Shown: positions 26,001-36,774 of the stretch, one piece after another
How the letters are laid out: each line of letters starts with the position of its first letter
Numbering within the stretch: the first letter of the stretch is position 1
NCBI GenBank assembly: GCA_037576195.1
Contig: CM075102.1
Coordinates: forward strand, 35,584,745 to 35,648,744
Length of the DNA stretch: 64,000 nucleotides
DNA from: Phytoseiulus persimilis
Lineage: Eukaryota; Arthropoda; Arachnida; Mesostigmata; Phytoseiidae
Reading direction: 5' to 3'
Translations under genes and position numbers: made by a program
Notes under the pieces: generated by a model
Databases searched by the model: none
What the model saw: only the letters and a program-made list of their open reading frames with translations
Told to the model about the DNA's origin: nothing

Positions 26001-28742
26001 GTGAGCTCGTCGCCTCTCGTTCTGCGGCGGCTGCTATCAAGCGGGCGAGCTTGGTTATCTCGCCAACTCATCCCGTTTTCTGTCTCACACCGCCTGGCTC
26101 GCGTCGTTTCCGTCAACAAAACACAGCGGACGTTTTCTAATCCAATCTTGTGTGCGGGACCGTTTGAGGCTGAACTGGGCAACTGTAACTGATAATGAGT
26201 CTGGCGCCTCCTCCCAATATGTGGCTCGAAAACAGCTGTAGGAGTAGACGCCAGAATGGATTCTGACTCCTGAACGCGCGTGCATTGCGAATCGATAGAG
26301 TTCCCGAATAGGTCACGAGTCACGAACTGCTCGAGTCGGAAGGCTTCTCCCGTTCGGTTCCGCCGTCGTGTCCCATCAGGTCTAAAACATTCCATTTTCT
26401 TTCTGGGAAACTAGGGTCACGCAGTTGAGAACCTCGATTGAAGCGGTCCAATTCATTTCAGAATGTTCCGAAGGACGAGAAAACTCGGGCCGCCCTGTCG
26501 AAGGCTATCGAGAAGAACGTCCTGTTCAGCCATTTGGACGAAACTGAGAAGAAGGACATTTTCGACGCCATGTTCCCAGTGGAGGCGAAGCCGAACGAAA
26601 CCATCATCAAACAGGGTGACGACGGTGATAATTTCTACATCCTCGACTCTGGCACAGTTGACGTGAGTTTTCCCTAGCTTAGGAGCAACGAAGACGGCGA
26701 ATCGCGTGCGATTGTCGTTCGCCGAAACGCACGATCACAACTCGGGATCGATCTCGCCGAGCGGTTTCAGCTTGGCTCCAGGTCCGATCCTCCGATGCGA
26801 TTTGGCTCTGTAGTGTTCCAGGATTCCTTCGACGCCTGGGCTTAGTCAGTCACACGACCGACGCTAGGCGGAACTAGGTGCGCGTGATGTATCCAACAGC
26901 GTTCATCGCCGCATGACCGCAGGTTCGCGCGGATGAGCAGCAACCACTCGAACGCTCGGCAAGCCACGCTGCGCTGAGAGTAGGCCCGAAGTTGACATCG
27001 TTTTGCGTACTTACGGGCTTCCAGGCAGACCGGCGGGCGGGCGGGCGGCCAGGCAGACAGGCAGGTTAACTGACTGACTGAGCGACTCTTTCGTTGCACC
27101 AATGGCAGCCCACCTACCTACCTGCTCGTTCGCCTGCCCGCCTTTCTGCTGGCGGGTTATTACAACAAAGTGTCGGGACGTTTGTTTCAATAGTTGGTCT
27201 CCCCGAGCAGCAAGTCAGAATCGGCAGCGCTCCCCGTCTTTCCCACCCCGGCCGACTGGGACAGCTCTGAGATTCTCTTTCTCAACTTTCTGAGGCCTCG
27301 AGAATATTTCCTGTCTTGACCTCTGGCAACCGATCGAACGCTAGTGATCCATTGGTATGCCAACTCAGAACACGCAGGACAAACGTGGTGAATTTCCCGC
27401 GTGTCTGTTGCTACGAGAGACGGCAAACTGACACTTGTAGCTTGAAAGCTGTTTCGAGAACAGACCAGGCTTCAACTCCGAGCGTCCACGTGGATGGGGG
27501 ACTCCGCTCGACGCTCCCCCCTTGGCAAGGCTGGTGATGCGCATTGGACGACGTTTTGTTGAGTTTGCCGCGCTCGAGCCTGGTCTGAATCCTCCCAGGG
27601 GTAGATTATGAGCGGTGGATAGATGGGACCCACCTCAGCATCGCTATCTAGTTGGCAGACTGCGGCCATTTCGGAATTCTCCGCTGCTTCCATGACATTT
27701 TCGGCTGGCGGTGCGGGCGATAATCGTTGTCATTAGAGTCAGCTACCTGGACACCGCTGAGCTCGGTCGGAGATGAGTGACGTCATGCCACATCGCGTTT
27801 CTATTACAGATATTCGTCAACGATCGGTTGGTGACGTCTTTGGTCGACGTGGGAAGCTTCGGAGAACTGGCCCTGATCTACGGCACGCCGCGTGCAGCCA
27901 CTGTCAAGGCGAAAACAGACGTCAAGCTCTGGGCTATTGATCGAGATACCTACCGTCGGATCCTGATGGGCTCTACAATTCGTAAAAGGAAGATGTACGA
28001 AGCATTCCTTTCCAAAGTGAGTTGCTGCGTCTGTTTTTGGGTCCTGCTGTTGCTGCTGACCCGGAATCTCTCTCTGATGTTGAGTAATGACAGCAAGAAG
28101 GTATTCGAGCAAAAATAGTGGTCGTTGCCCCTCCCCAACCGGGACGCCGACCTGCGGCCCATCAGCTGAAATAGATGGCAGATAACTAACGTCTCGATAC
28201 TCGTGTTTTTACTTTCGGCTCAGGTTTCTATTTTGGAATCACTTGATCAGTGGGAGCGGCTCACCGTTGCCGACGCTCTCGAACCGGTCACTTTCCAAGA
28301 CGGTGACGTGATTATCGAGCAGGGCACCGCTGGTGACGATTTCTTCATTATCGAAGAAGGCCAGGCCGAAGTTTTGCAGCGCAGAGGACCCGGGGAACCC
28401 CAGGAAAAGGTGTCCGAGCTCGGGCCGTCCAACTACTTCGGTGAGTGGAGATCGCATGGGCGGGCTCGTTCCGAACCCCAGAAAGTCGAAGTTTTTGTCC
28501 CGACCGATAACTTCGCCCCCAATCCGAGGATAAGGAACGCCACTCTGGAAACGGATCTTCTCGTTGCAGGTGAGATCGCGTTGCTCCTGGATCGACCCAG
28601 AGCGGCTACCGTCGTGGCGCGCGGTCCTTTGAAATGCGTCAAGTTGGACAGGTCTCGATTCGAACGTGTTTTGGGCCCTTGTGGGGACATTCTCAAGAGG
28701 AATATGACCCACTACAATTCGCTGATATCGCTGTCCCTCTAG
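20045..28742 (+). CDS. PRKAR1A: cAMP-dependent protein kinase type I regulatory subunit
   Basis: The regulatory subunit holds PKA catalytic subunits inactive until cAMP binds. Coding exons are 20045-20209, 25167-25331, 26462-26662, 27810-28016, 28224-28440 and 28570-28742. They join in frame to 375 residues, close to the roughly 380 usual for type I. The N-terminal docking/dimerisation domain (about 10-55) contains [10 protein letters not shown] and [11 protein letters not shown]. The inhibitor site is RRGAV at residues 90-94: Ala at the phospho-acceptor position makes it a type I pseudosubstrate. cAMP domain A has [16 protein letters not shown] with Glu196 and Arg205. Domain B has [16 protein letters not shown] with Glu320 and Arg329, split by the last intron. 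The end is SLISLSL. The start could also be the ATG at 20051, which has a stronger Kozak context. All key residues are present. The symbol follows the vertebrate gene; RI-alpha and RI-beta cannot be told apart in an invertebrate. Confidence 0.96.
20210..25166 (+). other. Intron 1 of PRKAR1 (about 5 kb)
   Basis: This is the longest intron in the window, phase 0, GTTCGT...TTACAG. It holds GC-rich tracts (CAGCGG/CAGCAG near 21120-21160), G runs at 20262-20271 and 22156-22166, GAT/GAC triplets at 22525-22555 and TCAG-to-GCAG-to-GAGC tetranucleotide tracts at 22741-22796. It could house alternative first exons, as in other PRKAR1 genes, but no second start exon was identified. Confidence 0.85.
25332..26461 (+). 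other. Intron 2 of PRKAR1
   Basis: This is an intron of 1130 nt with GTTAGT...TTTCAG borders. It contains a run of 12 G at 25782-25793. No gene was seen inside. Confidence 0.85.
26663..27809 (+). other. Intron 3 of PRKAR1
   Basis: This is an intron of 1147 nt with GTGAGT...TTACAG borders. A drifting tetranucleotide tract at about 27022-27084 runs CAGG, then GGCG units, then CAGG/CAGA, then GACT. ACCT units occur near 27112. No gene was seen inside. Confidence 0.85.
28441..28569 (+). other. In-frame, stop-free last intron of PRKAR1
   Basis: This 129-nt intron (GTGAGT...TTGCAG) is a multiple of three and has no stop in the PRKAR1 frame. Retention would add 43 residues inside the second cAMP-binding cassette without truncating the protein. 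The spliced form restores the conserved FGEIALL, so splicing is the default reading. Confidence 0.85.
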
Positions 28743-31693
28743 GAAAACCACAGATTCACGAACGGTAAACGTCACGGCTAAACGAGGGAGGAGAGCGGGA
28801 ACAAATCATCTAATCTGAACACGACGACAAAAGTAGCGGATGAGGAGAACACTTTTTTTGAATGGAGAACACAAGCGCAGACCACAACGAATCTGGCAGA
28901 GGGGACGCGTTGCGAAAAAGGAGTAGAAACGATCCAAACCATGACGTCATAGAGCTACGAAGTTTGAGAACAACAAACAAAACAAAATCTCAGACGCCTT
29001 GCAAGTGAGTCAGTCAGCCAACCAGCCAGCCAGCCAGCCATTAAGCTAGCCTGGGAGAAGCCAAACCTTTTACTGCGATCCAGAAACCGAAATCACGCCA
29101 TGGCCCGGTGTCACGCCAGCAGCCGATTGCTTCGGCCGTTCATCTCACTCACGCAAACGAGCAGAGAAACAACCGTTCATTAACTTAAAGGCATTTTACG
29201 AGTCGTTTTCGTATAAGGGAAAAATCAATTGAGCGTCGATCGGTTGCTGGCGAAAATCGTTTTCGGCTGTGAACCTTTGCCGAGGTGTCTGCGGACGCAC
29301 CGCGACGAAGCTCCAGACGCATCGACCACAGCTGCTCGTCGACCCCCTCCCGAGGGGACGTCTCTCGTTCGTGCAACTTATCATGCCGGGATAGCCAGCT
29401 AGCTGCATAGTTGTTGTTGCAGATCGCGACGTCTGCGAGCTGCAACCTGCAGACCCCCTAGCGCACTCCGTCGTCGTCCGCTTCAGTGAACCGAATGCTG
29501 TCAAACAACTGTCGAGCAATCTTCCTTCAGAATTGGACCGAGGGTCCAACTGGGACGAGAAGCGGCCTGCAGTGGGGTGCTCTAGGAGACAAAATCGAGA
29601 GCAAACCACAAATAACCAGAGACATGAACGAACGAAGAGAACAAGAAATAAACGGATTGCCGATAACGGCTCAAGTTTCCGCAGGAGCTCCTTTCGAATG
29701 CGCTGACGAGTGAACGTGGAAAGCTAGGCTTGATCGCGGTGGTTATGTCGTACCAATGACGGTGAAATGTGGATGGCGATGATGACGATGACGACTATAC
29801 ATGATTTCAATTATTATTACCACGATGATGATTGAGCCACGATGCTTGAAGAATGCGGGGATGCGCTTTGAACCGATTCCGGCCGACAGTGCCGTATTTA
29901 TTTCTAGTGTCCTAGATGATACCTGCGCTCTGTGGAAGCGGTCGGTGACTTTCTATCTCTCGATCGAAGAAAGCCGTCTGATGATTATGATTACAACTAT
30001 GATGATAAGAGTGATTGAGTAAAGTAAACGGTCTGTTTGTTCGTGAGTTGGTTGGTTGACGGACGGCCGATATTTCCCCAACCGAGGAATGAATCCTTGA
30101 GCAGAAACAAATCAGCGCAAACGATGGAAACCACAAAAGCGAGCCAGCCCACACGGTCACTCATGGTCACGGACACGTCCATTTGATAGCCTGTCATTGC
30201 ACATGGAAACATCGGATTTCAGCTGTACGTCCTCTCCGATTTTCTTCACTGCCCCCCCTCCCCTCATCCCTGACTCGTTTCAAGCCCCTCTTTCGCAAGA
30301 ATCCAGGAACTCTCATTCCGTTGCCAAAATTTTGGAAGTGATCATGAACGGCGAGAAAGAAACCGTTGCAGCAGAAGCCGAGACAACTAGAACGGAATGA
30401 ACAAACAACATCGAGAGAAGCGACGCGAGATCCCAGCGCCGGCGGCCAGAGCTGCGATGGATTCGAACTTTTGTTTTATCGAAGCTCAGCGGGATGTGCC
30501 GACCTTAGACCTTGTCGAACGATCCGTCGGACGCCTCTCTGCGAGATCTCGTTTCGGAGATAGAATGCGTTGTTTCTCCCAACAGCGATCTGGGAGGTAC
30601 ATTGCGTCAAATGATTCATCGTTTTTGATTGTAACGAAGTTTTTATCGATGCCCTAAAGTTGCCGCCGCCGCTCGTGTCGCCGGAGCCTCCACCGCTATA
30701 ATTGTTGGGGCTTCGATAGTTTTCGTTCCCGTCTCTTCAATATCACACAGTACTCTTCACGCCTGCAATGCTCGTGGTCGTTGTGTGCTGAAGGTGATTA
30801 TGATGACTGATCGAGTAGTGTCCACGTTTCCCTGGGGAGGAATTTAGTTGTTCCTTTGAATGAAGTTACGAAAGAACGCCATCACTAGGAGCAGGTGAAG
30901 TCAAACACAGCTTGAGCACTTTGAGTGACTGTCTCCATCTGATTGTACATACCCAATGAACAGACGAGGAAACGAGGGAAATGAGAAATGATACAGCAGC
31001 AAAAGAATAAACAAGTCAAGCCATCGATGTAGATGTTGTCAGGATGAAATTACCCCGAACACGATTATGAATTGGCAGTAACTTAAATAAATCAAACTCG
31101 TTCAGAGCTAAACATTTAGAGTCTGTATCTTATTTGAGCGCTCCGTTCTTCGGAGCATGTGTGCCTGAATAGGCTGCGACGTCCAAAGAAAATATTTCGT
31201 CCTCTTGGTGAAACCAGTCAGACGTTCTTCTCGCATTTCTTCTAGTCCTCAAGGTGCGGCGATTATTTCGCGTTCGGAACTACCGCTGACGTATCTAGTT
31301 CCACGCTTGCGGACAGTGAGCAGCGAACCCGCGATCACTTCGAAACAAAGTCGCAAATCTAATGAATTGTTGTCGATAGATGGTTTCTCTCCTAATTGAT
31401 AGGTAGTCACAGGACGGGAAATGATGGTCTGCGACGACGCGCAACGACGCTATGTTCCAGAAGGAATATCCACGCTAGTGGTTACTGAATGAAATCTGCC
31501 GCCTGCTTTATGAGAGGATTGCAGTTGAATCCTATCGCTCCGAACAAGTGATCAGGAATTAAGATCGTCGCGCCCCAATCATTAAGGTTTGAGAAAGAAA
31601 CAAAATATTATCGACGCTGCATTGTTTTGACAGCTCTTGTTCGTTCATGCTCCTGGATAAACAAAGCCAATATCATAATACCAGCCGGCCCTT
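28743..31693. other. PRKAR1 3' UTR and flank
   Basis: The region is AT-richer than upstream. A CAGC tetranucleotide tract (AGTCAGTCAGCC then repeated CAGC) lies at 29007-29041. AATAAA hexamers at 29647-29652, 31006-31011 and 31086-31091 are candidate poly(A) signals; the first would give a UTR of about 0.9 kb. ATG/GAT triplet-rich DNA lies near 29770-29830 and 29980-30010. No coding gene is recognised. Confidence 0.45.
29647..29652 (+). promoter_or_regulatory. Candidate poly(A) signal AATAAA for PRKAR1
   Basis: This is the first canonical AATAAA after the PRKAR1 stop codon, about 900 nt downstream. Later copies at 31006 and 31086 could serve longer 3' UTR forms. Confidence 0.35.
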
Positions 31694-31714
31694 GGCCGAC
31701 TCCAGGAGTCGGCC
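31694..31714. repeat. Perfect 10-bp inverted repeat next to the minisatellite
   Basis: GGCCGACTCC and GGAGTCGGCC are exact reverse complements separated by one A. The site lies about 90 bp before the 45-bp array in a short GC-rich island (GGCCGCGCTGTGCGCGG follows). Confidence 0.8.
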
Positions 31715-31804
31715 GCGCTGTGCGCGGTTGGACGGCGTTCCGTGGCATCGAAGCACTTTTCACTCTCTTCACTGGGTCAGCATCATGGTTTTGAAAAGTA
31801 TGGT

Positions 31805-33244
31805 TAGATTGGTCTCGTGATCAACCCTACAGATTCGGAGAAATATGTTCAGATTGGTCCCGGAATCACCTCTCCAGATTTGAGAAGTAATGGTCAGATT
31901 GGTCCCGGAATGACTCCTCCAGAGTTGGAAAGTAATGCTCAGATTGGTCCCAGAATCACCCCTCCAGAGTTGGAAAGTAATGCTCAGATTGGTCCCAGAA
32001 TCACCCCTCCCGAGTTGGGAAGTAATGGCCAGATTGGTCCCGGGATCACCTCTCCAGACTTGGGAAGTAGTGTTCAGATTTGTCCCGGAATCACCCCTCC
32101 AGAGTTGGAAAGTAATGCTCAGATTGGTCCCGGAATCACCCCTCCAGAGTTGGAAAGTAATAGCCAGATTGGTCCCGGAATCACCTCTCCAGATTTGGGA
32201 AGTAATGGTCAGATTGGTCCCGGAATGACTCCTCCAGAGTTGGAAAGTAATGCTCAGATTGGTCCCAGAATCACCCCTCCAGACTTGGGAAGTAATGCTG
32301 AGATTGGTCCCGGAATCACCTCTCCAAAAATGGGAAGTAATGGCCAGATTGGTCCCGGGATCACCCCTCCAGACTTGGGAAGTAGTGTTCAGATTTGTCC
32401 CGGAATCACCCCTCCAGAGTTGAGAAGTAATGCTCAGATTGGTCGACGAATCACCCCTCAAGAGTTAGAAAGTATGGGCCAGATTGGTCCCGGAATCACC
32501 CCTCCAGGCTTGGGAGGTAATGGTCAGATTGGTCTCGGAATCACCCCTCCAGACTTGGGAAGTAGTGTTTAGATTGGTCCCGGAATCAGCCCTCCAGAGT
32601 TGAGAAGTAATGCTCAGATTGGTCCCGGAATCACCTCTCCAGACTTGGAAAGTAATGGTCAGATTGGTCGCGGAATCACCCCTCCAGAGTTGGAAAGTAA
32701 TGGCCAGATTGGTCCCGGAATCACCCCTCCAGGCTCGGGAAGCAATGGTCAGATTGGTCTCGGAAGCACCTCTCCAGGCTCGGGAAGTAATGGTCAGATT
32801 GGTCTCGGAATCACCCCTCCAGAGTTGGAAAGTAATGGCCAGATTGGTCCCGGAATGACTCCTCCAGGCTTGGGAAGTAGTGTTCAGACTGGTCCCGGAA
32901 TCACCCCTCCAGAGTTGGAAAGTAATGGCCAGATTGGTCCCGGAATGACTCCTCCAGGCTTGGGAAGTAGTGTTCAGACTGGTCCCGGAATCACCCCTCC
33001 AGAGTTGGGAAGTGATGCTCAGATTGGTCCCGAAATCACCCCTCCAGAGTTGGAAAGTAATGGTCAGATCGGTTCCGGAATCACCCCTCCACGTTTTGAG
33101 AAGTATGTTCTGATTCGTTCTAGAATCACCCCTCCAGCTTTTGAAAAGTATAGTCAGACTCGTACCGGAATCACCTCTCCAGACTCGGGAGAGTATGTTC
33201 AGATTGGTCCCAGAATCACCTCCATATGCTCCAGAAAAAGTGCG
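31805..33244. repeat. 45-bp minisatellite, about 31-32 tandem units
   Basis: The start of the CAGATTGGTCCCGGAATCAC motif recurs every 45 bp, for example at 31850, 31895, 31940 and 33200, so 30 intervals fit exactly with no indel. Units differ only by substitutions. Because 45 is divisible by three, the array is open in several frames. On the plus strand it reads QIGPGITPPELESNG units from 31817, broken once by TAG at 32570-32572. On the minus strand it is broken once by TAA at 32467-32465. The last three or so units (about 33080-33230) are more diverged, with KYV/KYS/EYV variants. No promoter, splice site or homologous protein is evident, so coding is unproven. Confidence 0.95.
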
Positions 33245-33486
33245 GACAAACTTACAAACTGACAAACTTACAGACGAAGCCGATTATGTATAGTAAGGAT
33301 AAGGATGGGAGTTCTCAAAACCTGATTCGATTGACGGTCGAGCATGACCACGAAAACCGAGAACTTATTGGGTTCTACTACCGGAAGCTATCCGAAGAAG
33401 TTGAGACCATACGGGATGAGGCTAGAGAAGACGGATTTTAGAGAAGATCCACTCTCGACCTGTACCGAGCATCAGGAAGTCAAGGA

Positions 33487-33710
33487 CCACAACCTCCCAC
33501 TCATATGACAACAGTAGAGGATCCCCTCTGCTAGCCCTAGCGAGAGCTGGAACCCTCCCAGCAAAATGTCGTAATGTTTTCTTCCAAGCAGCCCCAGACA
33601 CAGTCTGCGACCGATGTGGAGTTTGCCCCGAAACAATGGCCCATGTGAGCTTCGGATGCAATGAATTCTGCTACACCAATGATCAACTCGTCCCTCTCCG
33701 CGGCCAGTGA
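33487..33710 (+). mobile_element. Decayed non-LTR retrotransposon C-terminal CCHC region
   Basis: The frame ending at the TGA 33708-33710 reads LLALARAGTLPAKC, then VCDRCGVCPETMAHVSFGC. The C-x2-C-x8-H-x4-C spacing after an RAxTLPxK motif matches the C-terminal zinc finger that follows the reverse transcriptase in R2/CRE-like non-LTR elements. No start codon or upstream RT domain remains in frame, and downstream sequence soon meets stops. It is a dead remnant. Orientation is plus. Confidence 0.62.
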
Positions 33711-36700
33711 GCGGAATAATACATCGGTGAACACGACAAAGCGACTCTCGAAGTGTGGGAACGCAACAACGGAGGATCCACTCGCCATCGAATTGGAGGG
33801 TTGATCGATGAATACTCAAATCAGATCCGATAAACCATGAAACATGAATATTTTCCAGCGACAGATGCTCGATTGCGACTTCCAACTTCGATACTTATTC
33901 GCAGCACTGTGAACACTTTGATCCGCGGAGCGCTCGACGGGTCGCGATTCCCGGCTGTCATCGCATCGCACGAGTATTTTCAGAGTTGGAGAGAAATGAC
34001 GCGAGCTGTCCGTTCTCTTCCGGTTCCGCACTGCGCCGGGCTGTCGCTGAAGGTAAAGAAATCTGTGCCGTCGCTATCCATGAGAGGGGACCGCGCTCAG
34101 TCGCTAAGCGACACTTCAACGGCCCCGCCCGACGCCTCCGAGCGAGCGTACCGGCGGCAGTTGTTCCAGATGAGCTCGGACGACGAGCTATTTCCTGCGC
34201 CAGGCAAGCGCTGATGCGGCAGTGAGCAATCTTTCGAGCTTTACGAAGATCGAGAAAAAGTCGGTGAGGCGACAGCAGGCTGCGTCGCGTCGCCAACACC
34301 GAGAGCGAGGAGACCTACCGGGACGACACCGGGATAGAGCGTCCCTCTACAGCGACGAATGTAGAAGCCGAATGACCCAGCGGCACATTCCGCTGACGTT
34401 ACTTTCGGAAATCTGTTTCTAGATGCCAGAGATGGAAACGATATAGATTCCTAACGCAACCTCCGCTCTCCAGAAAACGGAAGCTCTGGACCAAGCCTCC
34501 GCTAAACAGCCAGTCCGCTGGTGAGGCTTGAAAACCGCGAAAGAGGCTTCGGAAAACTCTGGATGTCCTGAAGTGTCGCGGGACGACTCCTCCTGAGAGA
34601 TTGTTGTTCTCGCTCTCAGGGTTTGGTGTCCGAGTCCGTTATGTGATGAGTGCACGGCTGGACAAGACTCAGGGACGATTAGAGCCGATAACCGATCGAG
34701 ATCATGGGGCCGGTCTGCTCACCGACCATGCACCAACATTGGTTTGGAGATTTTGCATGGCCGCTCATATCAGGGTGGGATCGAAACGGAAGTAATTTAT
34801 GGCTCTGATCTGAAAGAGAACGTTTCTCCTGGTCGTCGTTCTCAATGGGCGTACTCCGAGTGTATCTCTCGGGCTTCGGCAGCTTCGCTGGACGAATGTT
34901 CCCGTAGATATACACTGTCGCGGGCGCAGCGAGGCTAAGCCTCACAGAATTCCTGCAGCCCCCTCCTGGATGTGGTTCAGGTCCTCTCTCCGCAGTGTTT
35001 CTCCCCGCGACAGAATTCCTCCACGGCGGAGTTTTACGTCATGCGGCAAACCCTGATAGAGGTATCACGATAAAACTCCTGGCTGACCTTCTTTGGTATC
35101 GATTTTCGGTGCTCCTTCACTTGTGTGCGCCCGGAAGCCCCTCACACGCTCCGGAGAACCCTCGTCTGATTGCGTCCAAATATCCATGAGTTGATATTGC
35201 GGGGCAAAATTAGAATATTGATTGTTTTACATAAATAGTATTTTTATTTTCGTTATCAATCAATGCTCGTAATGATCGTATAAAACAGTTCGTATTTCCA
35301 GTATGGTCCCCCTTGATAATTGTGGGCTGTTGAATGATATCATGTTGATGCATTAAATTCTGTGTAACTGTGATGTATTTTATTCCTTCCTGGTGCGACG
35401 GATCGGAGACTTCCCCTGACTACCGGTGGGTTGTTGTGAGAGGGGAGCTATCGGGGCATGTCGGATCAATCATTTTGGTACAAACGAACTCTCGACTGAA
35501 AGAGTGAATGTTTGTCGGAACGAATGTCGATGCTCGCGTCTTCCGCCGACTTCTATTTTCGTCGTCAGAATTCTTTCCACGGAGCCCCTCGAGCGAGTTG
35601 CGCCCACGGGCGGTTAACAGGGGTGAGGCTTTTTGAATGTTCCGTTCCGTGGTCATTGAATCCGAGCTCAGGAGCTCTTCAACAGATGCTTCCTCGCTCG
35701 ATCGATCGGTAAGTCGCTCCTCGCCTTCTCAGTGATACTTCAATTTGAAAACTCTGCTTGTCGTCATTCATCGATTCGTTGTGTCTCAACTATACTGAAA
35801 ATTCGGAAAGACTACGATTAGATTGTGGGACTGAGTCGGAGGTGACAAGGAGACTCAGAGTCGACACGATTAGGCTTCTTGTTGGCAGCGCACAGTGGGA
35901 CTCGCGTTTTAGAGAGTGTAGGAAATAGGGAGTCACCACATGATTGGTGTGTGTGTGTGTGTTTTCACTCAACGCTACGTGCCTTCAATGGCGCGGGAGG
36001 AAAAACGCCGTGGAGCTACCGTTCGGGAGACGCCCGACTCCGCAGCCAACGTGAATCGAGAGAAAGTAGAGGATCTTACAAACAAAGAAACAAAAATAAC
36101 GCTTTTGGAGGAACGGAAATATAACGAAACACGAACGAATTGCAGAATATTTCACGAGCTTTTATTTACATCCGACACGTTGGAGTACTAATCGTCTGAG
36201 TATTATCGATATTAGCTTTCATTGTTCTCGATTCATAACAAAAAATGACAAACAAAATAAAATTCGATTATGAGCTGTTTTCCAACAGCTCATTGCTGCT
36301 CCGTACCCTCTCACAACTGAGGAGAATATGGATATCCAAAAAAGTATACAAGTTTATTATTTTCCGTTCGGCTAGTCGCACGTTCGTTAGATTGTTCGTT
36401 CTACACGGTTCCGTTGATTTCAGCGTTTGTGTGTTTTCATTCAGTTTTCTCGATACGCAACCGTTTCCAATACTTACAGTGAGCGGTGGACGACGACAGG
36501 TGGGGATTGGGTGCGAGGATCGAGAACTCTATTCGGAATCTCAAGGACAGAGGGGAATAGGCCAGAGTCGAAACCGCGCACGACTCAGTTAATGGTACAT
36601 GGAGGGCTGAGATGGATAGTTGATAGTGAATGATCAGATGGATGACTCGATGGACTCTGTATGAAGTGTAGGCTGCTCGGTCCGAAACATCAAATTTGTT

Positions 36701-36774
36701 TCTTTGGCTGTGGCTTCAGAATCCGTGAAGCGCTTGTTCTGATTGGGATTGATAATGTAGATTTGTCTAGGTAG
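33711..36774. other. Intergenic DNA and 3' flank of the MADF gene
   Basis: No gene is recognised. A GT run lies near 35946-35961. The convergent 3' flank of the minus-strand MADF gene holds AATAAA at 36358-36353 and 36166-36161 (minus strand). A 9-bp inverted repeat, TGAGCTGTT/AACAGCTCA, lies at 36271-36292. Frames up to 137 codons have no recognisable domain. Confidence 0.45.
36353..36358 (-). promoter_or_regulatory. Candidate poly(A) signal AATAAA for the MADF gene
   Basis: On the minus strand a canonical AATAAA lies about 420 nt past the stop codon of the MADF gene. A second lies at 36166-36161. Confidence 0.4.

Noticed and set aside
28203..28742. 179-codon frame read as one exon of PRKAR1
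   Set aside because: It runs through a 129-nt intron with clear GTGAGT and TTGCAG sites; only splicing restores the conserved cAMP cassette.
31805..33244. CRISPR-like array
   Set aside because: Units are contiguous and similar over their full 45 bp, with no unique spacers, in a eukaryotic genome.
31769..33265. Minus-strand protein frames over the minisatellite
   Set aside because: Open frames on both strands follow from a stop-free 45-bp unit; nothing favours one strand as coding.
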